Below, piece after piece: positions 1 through 8,852 of a stretch of 64,000 nucleotides of DNA. The stretch is from Peptoclostridium sp965368085 (GTDB lineage Bacteria; Bacillota; Clostridia; Peptostreptococcales; Peptostreptococcaceae), in contig CBDULP010000011.1 of assembly GCA_965368085.1 (NCBI GenBank), positions 1 through 64,000 on the forward strand. The letters run 5' to 3'. The position numbers were made by a program, and so were the translations under genes. Under the pieces are notes generated by a model. That model saw nothing but the letters and a program-made list of their open reading frames with translations. It was not told the DNA's origin and ran no database searches. The stretch's first letter is position 1. The number at the start of each line of letters is the position of its first letter.

Positions 1-2
1 TA

Positions 3-287
3 GAAATTGACAAAAAAAGCCTTGGAAAATTCAAGACGTTGTGCAGACATATGGGGAAAAGTGCCCACAGTGTAGTTGAAGAATACGTAGACCATGTAAT
101 AGAACAAAATCCTATTATATTCATAAGTAAAGAGGAAAATGATGAAGAAAAAAAAGAATTTATAATAAAAATTGACCGTAAAAAAGCTGAAAAGCTAAGG
201 GCGTACTGTAAGCACAAGAACATAACTGTACAAATGCTTCTTGAAAATTTCATACAGACCCAGGTCAGTTCAATGGATATTGCATGA
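3..287 (+). CDS. C-terminal part of a duplicated ribbon-helix-helix-like protein (5' end outside window)
   Basis: The reading frame is open from the window edge, so the true start lies upstream; a TTG at 39 is only an internal codon. Two similar units are visible. Unit 1 starts EIDKKSLGKFKTLCRHMGKS and unit 2 starts KIDRKKAEKLRAYCKHKNIT; both share an ID[K/R]K...K[F/L]...C[R/K]H pattern followed by a second helix. A short strand, helix, turn, helix is what CopG/Arc-type DNA-binding proteins show, so a small DNA-binding regulator is possible. The two units are joined by an acidic linker (EENDEEKKE). I do not recognise a named family, and the function is inference. Confidence 0.5.
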   Translation, partial: EIDKKSLGKFKTLCRHMGKSAHSVVEEYVDHVIEQNPIIFISKEENDEEKKEFIIKIDRKKAEKLRAYCKHKNITVQMLLENFIQTQVSSMDIA

Positions 288-329
288 CGGTGGCCAGGAG
301 TATGTTGTTTTATGATTGGAACTGCAAAA

Positions 330-360
330 TGGCAGGCGCAAAAGCGACTGCCATTTTTTT
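330..360. terminator. Bidirectional terminator between the RHH-like gene and hsp20
   Basis: TGGCAG and CTGCCA arms flank CGC-AAAA-GCG, followed by seven T. It sits between two convergent genes, immediately at the stop codon of the minus-strand hsp20 gene, and so can serve both. Confidence 0.8.
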
Positions 361-793
361 AATCGATATCTATTGATTTTTCCTCTATCTTTTCCTTCTT
401 GACCTTTGGGAGGACTATTGTGAGAACTCCGTTTTCAAACTTGGCCGATATTTCGTCCTCCTTGACGTTTTCAAGGAAAAAAGATCTTCTAAGGCTTCCG
501 TAGGTGCGTTCTTTTCTTATATAGCCTTCTTTTTCCTCCTCGATTTCTTGTTTTTTCTCAGCTGAAAGTATGAGGTAGTTGTCTTTCACTTTGATTTTCA
601 CATCATCTTTTGTAAATCCGGGAAGATCTGCTTCAAGAATATATTCCTTGTCGGTTTCCCTTATGTCTGTTCTTATAAAGCCTTCTGTGAAAAAGTCAGG
701 TGTTGGGAATTTCCAAAAATCCTCTTCGAACACCTTGTCGAAATATCTCATAAGGCTTCCTTTTTTCCTATCGAATGGCGTTGGCAAGTACAT
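359..793 (-). CDS. hsp20: Small heat shock protein, Hsp20/alpha-crystallin family
   Basis: Predicted 144-residue cytoplasmic holdase chaperone that binds unfolding proteins under stress. The alpha-crystallin domain runs from about residue 38 (IRTDIRETDKEYILEADLPG) to about 132 and ends with the family signature GVLTIVLP; the N-terminal arm is short and rich in Phe, and the tail is charged. Length is normal for clostridial Hsp18-type proteins. The ATG at 791-793 is preceded by AAGGAGGG at good spacing. It is a single gene transcribed against its neighbours. A TATAAT-like hexamer lies upstream on the minus strand near 850, but I saw no CIRCE or CtsR operator. Confidence 0.95.
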   Translation of the reverse strand: MYLPTPFDRKKGSLMRYFDKVFEEDFWKFPTPDFFTEGFIRTDIRETDKEYILEADLPGFTKDDVKIKVKDNYLILSAEKKQEIEEEKEGYIRKERTYGSLRRSFFLENVKEDEISAKFENGVLTIVLPKVKKEKIEEKSIDID

Positions 794-905
794 ACAAATC
801 CCTCCTTGAAATATACATGTGAAAATTTGCTGTGTATATTATACCCTTGATTGGATTTTATAATCCGCCCCATAAATACAGAAAATTCAAAATAATTTGC
901 AGCCC

Positions 906-934
906 TTGACAAACTCCATGATATTCAATATATT
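906..934 (+). promoter_or_regulatory. Sigma-A type promoter for the ileS T-box leader
   Basis: TTGACA at 906-911 and TATATT at 929-934 are separated by 17 bp. Transcription would start near 941, giving a roughly 390-nt leader in front of ileS, which matches a T-box. Confidence 0.7.
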
Positions 935-940
935 TAAATA

Positions 941-1284
941 AGGTGAATTTTTTGTTTGAAATTTTTGAAAAATTAAAACTGAATTTTCAAAAAGGCTTTG
1001 AAAAGGACAGTAGAAGGGAATAAAGCTTTAAGAGAGAGGGCCATTTGCTGGGAGGCTCTTAGCACAGTTTCTTTTGAATATCACCTTTGAGCCGGGTGGC
1101 TGAAATCAGGCAGTTTGCAGTGAAAATAAGCCGTCACGAGAGGGATGCGTTAAATCCCAAGAGTGTTGAACTTTGCATATTGGACTTTGCGTTAGCACAG
1201 GCCTTTGAGTGCATGGTTTTTCATTTGGGTGGTACCGCGAAAATATTCGTCCCAAGCCGTAAGGCTTGGGATTTTTTAATTTTA
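941..1284 (+). promoter_or_regulatory. T-box leader of ileS (tRNA-Ile sensing) with terminator
   Basis: The leader carries the T-box signature TGGTACCGCG at 1230-1239 followed by ...CGTCCC, and then an intrinsic terminator: CCCAAGCC (1251-1258), GTAA, GGCTTGGG (1263-1270), T-run. The CCC of the antiterminator partner overlaps the terminator's 5' arm, as expected for mutually exclusive folds. An ATC isoleucine triplet at 1080-1082, just before ACC, is a good candidate specifier codon. Uncharged tRNA-Ile would stabilise the antiterminator and allow ileS transcription. The leader class is seen directly; the specifier assignment is inference. Confidence 0.88.
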
Positions 1285-1330
1285 GGCATGAGTAATGCCT
1301 TATTGAATAAAATAAGAAAGGGTGGATTAA

Positions 1331-4300
1331 ATGAGTAAATTTGAATCCCTGTGCAGTCATGTAACTGAGACTGAAAAGAAGATAAGAGGATTTTGGGATG
1401 ATGTGGATATACTAAATGAAAGTATAAAGGCAAGAGAGGGAAAGGCTCCTTTCGTATTCTACGAGGGACCACCTACTGCAAATGGAAATCCTGGTATACA
1501 CCACGTAATGGCGAGAACGCTTAAGGACTCTGTGTGCAGATACAAGACAATGAGTGGATACCAGGTTAAGAGAAAAGCTGGATGGGACACACATGGACTT
1601 CCTGTTGAGATAGAGGTTGAAAAGCAGCTTAGTCTTTCAAGTAAGCAGGAGATAGAGGAATATGGAATAGAAAAATTCAACCAAAAGTGTAGGGAGTCAG
1701 TATTCACTTATGAAAAGCAATGGAGAGAAATGACTGAGAGAATGGCCTACCTTATAGACCTAGACAACCCGTATATAACACTTGACAACAACTATATAGA
1801 AAGTGTTTGGCACATACTTGACAAGTTCAACAAGGAAGGATATATATACGAAGGACACAAGATACTTCCATACTGCTCAAGATGCGGAACAGGTCTTGCT
1901 TCTCACGAGGTTGCACAAGGATACAAGGAGATAAAGACTGACACTGTAATAGTTGCGTTCAAGAGAAAAGACGTAGACGAATACTTCCTTGTATGGACAA
2001 CTACGCCTTGGACTCTTCCTTCAAACGTAGCACTTACTGTAAACCCTAAAGAGACATACCTTAAGGTTAAGGCTCAGGGAAATGTATTCTATGTGGTTGA
2101 AGCGCTTGCTCAGAAGGTTCTTGGAGAAGACTTCGAAGTGATAGAAAAGCTAAAGGGAAAAGACCTTGAGTACATGGAGTATGAGCAGCTTATGCCTTTC
2201 ATACAGCCGGACAAGAAGGCGTTTTTTGTAACTTGCGCCGACTATGTAACAGTAGAAGACGGAACGGGTATAGTTCACACGGCTCCTGCATTTGGAGAAG
2301 ACGACTACAACCTTGGAAGAGCATACGGACTTCCGGTAATACAGCCTGTAGACGAGACTGGAAAATTTGTTGATACACCATGGGAAGGCAAATTCGTAAT
2401 GGATGCGGACCTTGACATAATAAAATGGCTTAAAGCTGAAGGAAAACTTTTCAAGAAGGAAAAGGTTGCTCACAATTATCCTCACTGCTGGAGATGCAGC
2501 ACTCCGCTTCTATACTATGCTAAGCCAAGCTGGTATATAGAGATGACAAAGCTTAAGGACAAGCTTATAGAAAACAACAACACTGTAAACTGGTATCCAA
2601 ACTACGTTGGAGAGAAGCGTTTTGGAAACTGGCTTGAAAATCTTAACGACTGGGCTCTTTCAAGAAGCAGATACTGGGGAACTCCTCTAAACATATGGAG
2701 ATGCGAGTGCGGAGAGCTTGAGTCTATAGGTTCAAGAGCAGAGCTTGCAGATAGAGCTATAGAGGACATAGATGAAAGCATAGAGCTTCACAGACCTTAT
2801 GTGGACGATGTCCACATAAAATGCAGCAAGTGCGGAGGCACCATGAACAGAGTCCCAGATGTAATAGACTGCTGGTTCGACTCAGGAGCAATGCCTTACG
2901 CTCAGCAGCACTATCCTTTTGAAAATGCTGAAAACTTCGATGCGGAGCTTTTCCCAGCAGATTTCATATGCGAGGGTATAGACCAGACAAGAGGATGGTT
3001 CTATTCGCTTCTTGCAATATCTACATTCATGAAAGGAAAGGCGCCTTACAAGAACGTTCTTGTAAACGACCTTCTGCTTGACAAGGACGGAAAGAAAATG
3101 TCCAAGTCAAGAGGAAACACTGTAAATCCATTTGAACTGTTTGACGAGTACGGCGCAGACGCCCTAAGATGGTACCTTCTTTATGTGTCGCCAGCATGGT
3201 CGCCTACAAAGTTTGACATAGACGGACTTAAAGAGGTTCAAAGCAAGTTCTTCGGAACGATAAAGAACGTATATAACTTCTTTACTCTTTATGCAAACAC
3301 TGACGGAATAGACCCAAGAGAATTCTTTGTTGAGTACAAGGACAGACCTGAAATAGACAGATGGATACTTTCGAGATTCAACAGTCTTAAAAAGGCAGTA
3401 GAAGCTGAGTGGGACGTATTCGACCTTACTAAGGTTGTAAGAAAGGTACAGGAATTCACAAATGAAGACCTGTCAAACTGGTATATAAGAAGATCTAGAA
3501 GAAGATTCTGGGAGCCAACGCTTACTGAGGACAAAAAAGCTGTATACAACACGACTTACGAGATACTTACACAGCTTGCACAGCTTATAGCTCCAATATC
3601 TCCATTCATATCGGAGGAGATATACAAGAACCTTACGGGAGAGACTTCGGTTCACACAAGCTACTATCCAAGATCAAACAGCGAGCTTATATTCGAAAAG
3701 CTTGAGGAGAAAATGGATCTTGTAAGAAACCTTGTAACTCTTGGAAGAGCTTCAAGAGAATCTGTAAGAATAAAAGTTCGTCAGCCGATACAAAAGGTAA
3801 TAGTAGACGGAAAATACGAAGATACGATATCTGACGTAGTTCCTCTTATAAAAGAAGAGCTTAACGTGAAGGAAGTTGTATTCGAGAAGAACCTGAGCGA
3901 ATTTATGAATTTCAGTCTTAAGCCTAACTTCAAGGTTGTAGGATCGCTTCTTGGAAAGAAAGTCAAGAGTTTCGGAAATGTTCTTTCGGAGCTTGACGCA
4001 TCAGTAGCTGTTCCAAAGCTTGAAGCTGGAGAAAAGGTAAGCGTGGAGCTTGAAGGTGAAAGCTTCGAGTTTGAAAAAGAGCACGTAATGATAACAATAT
4101 CTGCAAAAGAAGGCTTCAACGTAATAATGGAGAACAACCTGTTTGTAATACTTGACACTGTTCTTTCTCAAGAACTTATAGATGAGGGATATGCAAGGGA
4201 GTTCATCTCTAAGGTTCAGCAGATGAGAAAGTCAAACGGATATGACATGCTTGACAAAATAAAGATATTCTTCGATGGAAACGAAGACATAAACAAAGCA

Positions 4301-4429
4301 GTAGCGGCGCACAAAGACTATATAATGTCTGAAACGCTTGCTGAATCTGTGGAAGAGTCAAAGTCTGAGGGAATGGAAGTTCAAAACCTTAACGGACACG
4401 ACACAGGAATAAAGCTTGAAAAAATGTAA
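1331..4429 (+). CDS. ileS: Isoleucyl-tRNA synthetase, IleRS2 type with GXHH active-site motif
   Basis: Class Ia synthetase that charges tRNA-Ile in the cytoplasm. It has 1032 residues with catalytic fold and editing insertion (CP1), followed by the anticodon-binding region and a long C-terminal extension typical of eukaryote-like IleRS2. KMSKS is at residues 589-593. The usual HXGH signature is replaced by G55-I56-H57-H58 in the context ANGNPGIHHVMART. The swap of first and third positions has been reported in some IleRS2 enzymes with extreme mupirocin resistance, so resistance is predicted. Start ATG follows AGAAAGGGTGG. The gene is controlled by the T-box leader and closed by a terminator; it appears monocistronic. 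Confidence 0.97.
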   Translation: MSKFESLCSHVTETEKKIRGFWDDVDILNESIKAREGKAPFVFYEGPPTANGNPGIHHVMARTLKDSVCRYKTMSGYQVKRKAGWDTHGLPVEIEVEKQLSLSSKQEIEEYGIEKFNQKCRESVFTYEKQWREMTERMAYLIDLDNPYITLDNNYIESVWHILDKFNKEGYIYEGHKILPYCSRCGTGLASHEVAQGYKEIKTDTVIVAFKRKDVDEYFLVWTTTPWTLPSNVALTVNPKETYLKVKAQGNVFYVVEALAQKVLGEDFEVIEKLKGKDLEYMEYEQLMPFIQPDKKAFFVTCADYVTVEDGTGIVHTAPAFGEDDYNLGRAYGLPVIQPVDETGKFVDTPWEGKFVMDADLDIIKWLKAEGKLFKKEKVAHNYPHCWRCSTPLLYYAKPSWYIEMTKLKDKLIENNNTVNWYPNYVGEKRFGNWLENLNDWALSRSRYWGTPLNIWRCECGELESIGSRAELADRAIEDIDESIELHRPYVDDVHIKCSKCGGTMNRVPDVIDCWFDSGAMPYAQQHYPFENAENFDAELFPADFICEGIDQTRGWFYSLLAISTFMKGKAPYKNVLVNDLLLDKDGKKMSKSRGNTVNPFELFDEYGADALRWYLLYVSPAWSPTKFDIDGLKEVQSKFFGTIKNVYNFFTLYANTDGIDPREFFVEYKDRPEIDRWILSRFNSLKKAVEAEWDVFDLTKVVRKVQEFTNEDLSNWYIRRSRRRFWEPTLTEDKKAVYNTTYEILTQLAQLIAPISPFISEEIYKNLTGETSVHTSYYPRSNSELIFEKLEEKMDLVRNLVTLGRASRESVRIKVRQPIQKVIVDGKYEDTISDVVPLIKEELNVKEVVFEKNLSEFMNFSLKPNFKVVGSLLGKKVKSFGNVLSELDASVAVPKLEAGEKVSVELEGESFEFEKEHVMITISAKEGFNVIMENNLFVILDTVLSQELIDEGYAREFISKVQQMRKSNGYDMLDKIKIFFDGNEDINKAVAAHKDYIMSETLAESVEESKSEGMEVQNLNGHDTGIKLEKM

Positions 4430-4463
4430 ATATTGATTTGAAGATATTCAAATTACAAATTGA

Positions 4464-4493
4464 AGCCCGCCGGAATGTTCCGGCGGGCTTTTA
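4464..4493 (+). terminator. Terminator after ileS
   Basis: GCCCGCCGGAA and TTCCGGCGGGC form a near-loopless GC-rich hairpin followed by TTTTAT. Confidence 0.9.
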
Positions 4494-4660
4494 TATTGGA
4501 TTGAAATAATCAGCCGCAGGAAGTGTGCCGATAGGCAGGGATTGGGCTATGGAAGGATGAATGGCCGTAACTTTTCCGTTTTGAGATTTCAGTGCATACA
4601 ATTATATAAAAATTTCCATTTGGGTATGAATAGAAGAAATGGTCTGGGGAGGGATGCAAT

Positions 4661-5563
4661 TTGAAAATAGGGATTATAGGGCTTGGGAAGATGGGGCATA
4701 ATCTGGCTCTCAATATGAAAGACAACGGCATAGATGTCGTAGGTTACAGCAGATCGCCTGAAAAGGTGGATATGATGAAAGAGGAAGGGATGCAGGGCGC
4801 ATATACAACGGACGAGCTTTGTGAAAGCTTTGAAGGGCAAAAGATCATATGGCTCATGACGCCGGCGGGAGAAATTGTGGACAATGTCATAGGGCAACTT
4901 GAAGGCAACTTGAGAAAGGGCGACATAATAATAGATGGAGGGAATTCCCACTACAGGGATTCTATAAGAAGATGCGAAGAGCTTGCAAAGAGCGGGGTGA
5001 ACTTTATTGACGTTGGAACGAGCGGAGGAGTCGAAGGGGCCAGAAACGGGGCCTGCATGATGATAGGGGGTGACGAGGACGTATTTAAAAAGCTTGAGGA
5101 GTTGTTCTGGAAGATATGTGTACGGGACGGATATTCATATATTGGAAGAAGCGGAAGCGGGCATTATGTCAAAATGGTCCACAATGGAATTGAATACGGA
5201 ATGCTTCAGGCCATTGGAGAAGGATTTGAGGTGATTAAAAAGAGCGATTTTGAAATAGACTTTGAGGAGCTGTCAAAGGTGTGGAGCAACGGATCTGTCA
5301 TAAGAGGATGGCTCATGGAGCTTTGCCAGAGGGCTTTTGAAAAAGACCCTTCACTTGAGACTGTTAAGGGGGTTATAGATTCGTCGGGGGAAGGCCTTTG
5401 GACTGTGGAGGAAGCGTTAAGGCTTCAGGTCCCATCGTCTGTAATAGCGCAGTCACTTTTTGCAAGGTATTATTCAAAGGATGCGGATTCATTCTCGGCA
5501 AAGGTCATAGCATCTCTAAGAAATGAATTTGGGGGCCACAGTGTAACTAAAAAACAGGGGTGA
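4661..5563 (+). CDS. gnd: 6-phosphogluconate dehydrogenase, decarboxylating, short form
   Basis: Oxidises 6-phosphogluconate to ribulose 5-phosphate and CO2 in the oxidative pentose phosphate pathway. The 300-residue length fits the short class, not the ~470-residue class. It shows the dinucleotide site GLGKMG (7-12), the sugar-phosphate loop DVGTSGGVEGA, and the catalytic stretch GHYVKMVHNGIEY. After the second beta strand the sequence is YSRSPEK, with Arg where NAD-specific short forms usually have Asp, which leans toward NADP. Start is a TTG preceded by GGGGAGGG. It is followed after 4 nt by zwf, so both oxidative steps are co-transcribed. Confidence 0.93.
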   Translation: MKIGIIGLGKMGHNLALNMKDNGIDVVGYSRSPEKVDMMKEEGMQGAYTTDELCESFEGQKIIWLMTPAGEIVDNVIGQLEGNLRKGDIIIDGGNSHYRDSIRRCEELAKSGVNFIDVGTSGGVEGARNGACMMIGGDEDVFKKLEELFWKICVRDGYSYIGRSGSGHYVKMVHNGIEYGMLQAIGEGFEVIKKSDFEIDFEELSKVWSNGSVIRGWLMELCQRAFEKDPSLETVKGVIDSSGEGLWTVEEALRLQVPSSVIAQSLFARYYSKDADSFSAKVIASLRNEFGGHSVTKKQG

Positions 5564-5567
5564 TATT

Positions 5568-7037
5568 ATGTGCGTGATTGTGCTGTTCGGAGGAAGCGGT
5601 GATCTCAGCAGAAAAAAGCTAATGCCATCTCTTTACAATCTTCAGTGCCAGGGAAAGCTTTTAGACGACTGCCATATATTTTCAATAGGACGGAGTATCC
5701 GAGATGAGAAGGAGTATATCGAAGTGCTCAAGAAAGAAGCTTTTTCAAATTTGAGATTTGGCGCAGATGAAAGGGCATGGAAAAGCTTTTCGTCAAGGAT
5801 TCGCTACAGGAATTTTGACTTTGGGGACGAGGGAGCATATGAAAGCCTTGAAAGAGAAATATCAGACATTGAAAGCAAAGAGGGGCTTAATGGCTCAAGG
5901 ATATACTACTTGGCAGTATCGCCCGACTATTTCACGGTCATAACAAACAATCTCGGCAAAGCAGGCATGAACAATGGGATGGGAGTCTCTTACAGAAGGC
6001 TTGTCATAGAAAAGCCATTTGGAAGAAGCCTTGAAAGCGCCAGGCTTTTAAACTGTGAAATAAGAAAAGTATTTCCTGAAGAGGACATATACAGGATAGA
6101 CCACTATCTGGCAAAGGAAATGATACAAAACATTATGGGAATAAGGTTTTCAAATGCTATATTCGAGCCGCTTTGGAGCAGGGAAAGCATAGACAATATA
6201 CAAATATCGGTGTGCGAAAAGACTGGTGTTCAGGGCCGGGGTGGATATTATGACGGTGCTGGAGCACTTCGAGACATGGTTCAAAACCACATAATGCAGA
6301 TGCTTTCGCTGATGTGCATGGAGCCCCCTGTATCGCTCGAATCAGATGAGATAAGGGACGAAAAGGTTAGGGTCATAAAGCACATCGGAAAAATAGACGA
6401 CAGTAATTCAAAAGAACGTGTGGTGCTGGGGCAGTACTCGAGTGGAATGGTCGAAGGTGAAAAAGTAATCGGCTACAAAGACGAATATGGCGTTCCAAAA
6501 GATTCTGCCACTGAGACTTTTGCAGCCCTTAAGTTTAAATTGTCGAACAGAAGGTGGAAAGATGTTCCCATATATGTAAGGACTGGAAAACGCATGGGTG
6601 AAAAGCATGCGCACATAGTGGTGCAGTTCAAGACTTTTTGCCAGATACACGGATTCGAGCCATACAAAGAGCCTATGCCTAATATTCTTGTAATAAAGAT
6701 ACAGCCAAAAGACGGGGTGTTTTTCCAGTTCAACATGAAAAAACCGGGAAGCACCGAGGAGATAGTCACGGTGAAAATGGACTACTGCAGAAGCTGCGAG
6801 TACAGTGAAAACACACCACAGGCGTATGAAAGGCTGTTTGAAGATGTAATAAAAGGCGATGCATCCCTTTTTACGAGGTGGGATGAAATTGAAAACTCTT
6901 GGAAGATAATAGACGAAATACTCAGCTGCTGCACGAGAAAGGAGTCGAACATTCATTTTTATGAGGCTGGAAGCATGGGGCCAATGGAATCTGAAAAGCT
7001 TCTACAGCGGGACGGCAGAAGGTGGTGGAAGATCTGA
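5568..7037 (+). CDS. zwf: Glucose-6-phosphate 1-dehydrogenase
   Basis: Oxidises glucose 6-phosphate to 6-phosphogluconolactone, supplying NADPH. The 489-residue protein has an N-terminal nucleotide-binding motif FGGSGDLSRKKL and the substrate/catalytic signature RIDHYLAKE; residues D178-E184 read DHYLAKE, with Ala182 where the family signature has Gly. The lactonase (pgl) is not next to it. The ATG follows GGGGTGATATT, 4 nt after gnd, and the 3' end overlaps the start of the cyclase gene, so the three form one transcript. Finding zwf and gnd together is notable because many amino-acid-fermenting clostridia lack the oxidative branch. Confidence 0.95.
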   Translation: MCVIVLFGGSGDLSRKKLMPSLYNLQCQGKLLDDCHIFSIGRSIRDEKEYIEVLKKEAFSNLRFGADERAWKSFSSRIRYRNFDFGDEGAYESLEREISDIESKEGLNGSRIYYLAVSPDYFTVITNNLGKAGMNNGMGVSYRRLVIEKPFGRSLESARLLNCEIRKVFPEEDIYRIDHYLAKEMIQNIMGIRFSNAIFEPLWSRESIDNIQISVCEKTGVQGRGGYYDGAGALRDMVQNHIMQMLSLMCMEPPVSLESDEIRDEKVRVIKHIGKIDDSNSKERVVLGQYSSGMVEGEKVIGYKDEYGVPKDSATETFAALKFKLSNRRWKDVPIYVRTGKRMGEKHAHIVVQFKTFCQIHGFEPYKEPMPNILVIKIQPKDGVFFQFNMKKPGSTEEIVTVKMDYCRSCEYSENTPQAYERLFEDVIKGDASLFTRWDEIENSWKIIDEILSCCTRKESNIHFYEAGSMGPMESEKLLQRDGRRWWKI

Positions 7038-7702
7038 AAAAGCTGGATATTTACGACATATCAATGCGAATAAGCGAGGATATGAGCGTATACAAGGACA
7101 GGGATGAAAACAGGCCGAGCATTGAAACTGTCAGAAGCTTTGAGGACTCGAGTGCGTATGAATCTAAAATTCATATGAACCTTCATACGGGGACACATAT
7201 AGACATGCCTCTTCACGTAATAAAAGGCGGAGAAGCTTCTGACGGATTGGATATTGCAAAGCTCATGGGAAGTTGCAGGGTTATAGACCTGACGAGTGCG
7301 TTGAGCAGCATAGCAAGGGATATGCTCGAATGCGAGGATTTGAAGAAAGGGGAATTTCTGATTTTAAAGACCAGAAATTCATTTTCCGAAGAATTTGATC
7401 CGGAATTTGTATATTTGGAAGGCGAGGCTGCGAAGTTCATAGCAGAAATGGGAGTGCGAGGTGTTGGAATTGACTCTCTTGGAATAGAAAGGGGACAGGA
7501 GGGACATCCGGCGCACAGGGCGCTGCTTGAAAAAGGCATAGTCATAATGGAGGGGCTTAGGCTGAAAGACGTTCCTGCAGGGGAATATGTCCTGATGGCT
7601 CTTCCGCTGAACATAAGGGGTGTTGAGGCGCTTCCAGCAAGGGCTGTGCTGATTGGACGGGATAGCATGGCGGATCTTATAAAATCGCATGCTAACATTT
7701 AG
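7022..7702 (+). CDS. Metal-dependent cyclase/kynurenine formamidase-like hydrolase
   Basis: Cyclase family (PF04199 type), 226 residues. The metal-binding signature H55-T-G-T-H59-I-D61-M-P-L-H65 is intact. Characterised members hydrolyse N-formylkynurenine or related amides; the substrate here cannot be told from sequence. The gene overlaps the end of zwf by 16 nt with a GTG start at 7022 (a second GTG follows at 7025), so it is translationally coupled to sugar-phosphate genes. One guess is a missing lactone-opening step, but no sequence feature proves this. Confidence 0.8.
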   Translation: MVEDLKKLDIYDISMRISEDMSVYKDRDENRPSIETVRSFEDSSAYESKIHMNLHTGTHIDMPLHVIKGGEASDGLDIAKLMGSCRVIDLTSALSSIARDMLECEDLKKGEFLILKTRNSFSEEFDPEFVYLEGEAAKFIAEMGVRGVGIDSLGIERGQEGHPAHRALLEKGIVIMEGLRLKDVPAGEYVLMALPLNIRGVEALPARAVLIGRDSMADLIKSHANI

Positions 7703-7750
7703 AGGATTGAGCAGTATGTAGAATTTGATGAAATGTGTATTTGAAGAGCA

Positions 7751-7774
7751 TGTTTTTCGCATGGTGAAAAACAT
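7751..7774. other. Perfect 9-bp hairpin downstream of the cyclase gene
   Basis: ATGTTTTTC and GAAAAACAT flank a 6-nt loop. There is no T-run after it on either strand, so it is a poor intrinsic terminator; it may protect the 3' end of the gnd-zwf transcript. The rest of 7703-7862 is AT-rich, with TATAAT at about 7828 as a possible -10 for the amidase gene. Confidence 0.35.
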
Positions 7775-7862
7775 TTGAAAAAGCTACTTGGGGATGATAA
7801 AATTTCGCAAAAGCAGTATAATATATTGAAAGAATTTTTGGAAAGACAAGGGGGATTAATTA

Positions 7863-8708
7863 ATGGCTAAAATCAATATAGCGCTTTGCCAGATGAATGT
7901 CGAGGAAGGCAAGGAGACGAATATAAAAGAGGCTGAAGGACTTATAAGAGAGGCTGCTTCAAACGGGATAGACATGGCTGTGCTTCCCGAAATGTTCAAC
8001 TGCCCATACGACAACAAGTATTTTCCACAGTATGCAGAAGAGTATCCAGGACAGACAACATCGGCGATTTCAAATCTTGCAAAAGAACTTGGGATATACA
8101 TAGTTGCAGGGTCAATACCCGAAAAAGACGGCGGCAGCATATACAATACATGCTATATATTTGGCAGAGAAGGCGAGTGCATAGGAAAGCACAGAAAAAT
8201 GCACCTTTTTGACATAGATATAAAGGGCGGGATTAAATTCAAGGAATCCGATGTACTTGGAAGCGGCAACCAGTGCACTGTGTTTGAAACCGAGTTTTGT
8301 AATATTGGGGTTGCAATATGCTACGACATGAGATTTCCTGAGCTTATGAGGCTTATGTCGGTAAAGGGAGATGCAAAGGTTATAATAGTGCCGGCTGCTT
8401 TCAACATGACTACGGGGCCTGCCCACTGGAGCACTATAGTCAAGACAAGAGCGCTTGACAACCAGGTATATTTCATAGCGGTCTCGCCTGCAAGGAACAT
8501 CAAATCCAGCTATACTGCATATGGACACTCCATAATTGCAGACCCGTGGGGCAATATAATCATGGAAGCGGATGAAAAAGAAGATATACTCTATGGGGAG
8601 ATAGATCTTGAAATGGTAGACAAGGTGAGGCAGGAGCTTCCGCTTCTAAAGCACAGAAGGAAAGACATATATGCACTTAATTACAAGCCTGACGGAATTG
8701 AATATTAA
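7863..8708 (+). CDS. Carbon-nitrogen hydrolase, nitrilase superfamily (omega-amidase-like)
   Basis: Cytoplasmic C-N hydrolase of 281 residues. The catalytic triad is clear: Glu43 (VLPEMF), Lys112 (GKHRKMHLFDID) and Cys153 (AICYDMRFPE). The LFDIDIKGG and CYDMRFPE contexts resemble omega-amidase/Nit2, which deaminates alpha-keto-amides such as 2-oxoglutaramate; N-carbamoyl hydrolases are the alternative. ATG start after GGGGGATTAATTA. It stands alone between two intergenic gaps and is followed by its own terminator. Confidence 0.88.
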   Translation: MAKINIALCQMNVEEGKETNIKEAEGLIREAASNGIDMAVLPEMFNCPYDNKYFPQYAEEYPGQTTSAISNLAKELGIYIVAGSIPEKDGGSIYNTCYIFGREGECIGKHRKMHLFDIDIKGGIKFKESDVLGSGNQCTVFETEFCNIGVAICYDMRFPELMRLMSVKGDAKVIIVPAAFNMTTGPAHWSTIVKTRALDNQVYFIAVSPARNIKSSYTAYGHSIIADPWGNIIMEADEKEDILYGEIDLEMVDKVRQELPLLKHRRKDIYALNYKPDGIEY

Positions 8709-8787
8709 ATTCTAAAAACTGGGATTAAAAAGACGGGGTGGCTTAAGGCTATTTTTTCAAGTATAATATAAATATAACATACAATGT

Positions 8788-8813
8788 AAAAAAGAGGAGC
8801 CTTCCTCTTTTTT
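8788..8813 (+). terminator. Terminator after the amidase gene
   Basis: AAAGAGGA-GCCT-TCCTCTTT hairpin with flanking A and T tracts. The rest of 8709-8852 shows only AT-rich sequence and the pcrA ribosome site. Confidence 0.8.
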
Positions 8814-8852
8814 GCATTTGTAAAATAAAAACGGGAAATAGGTGAGTTATAG

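Noticed and set aside
1087..1338. Open frame of 83 codons before ileS
   Set aside because: It runs through the T-box leader and terminator; the structure explains the sequence better than a gene.
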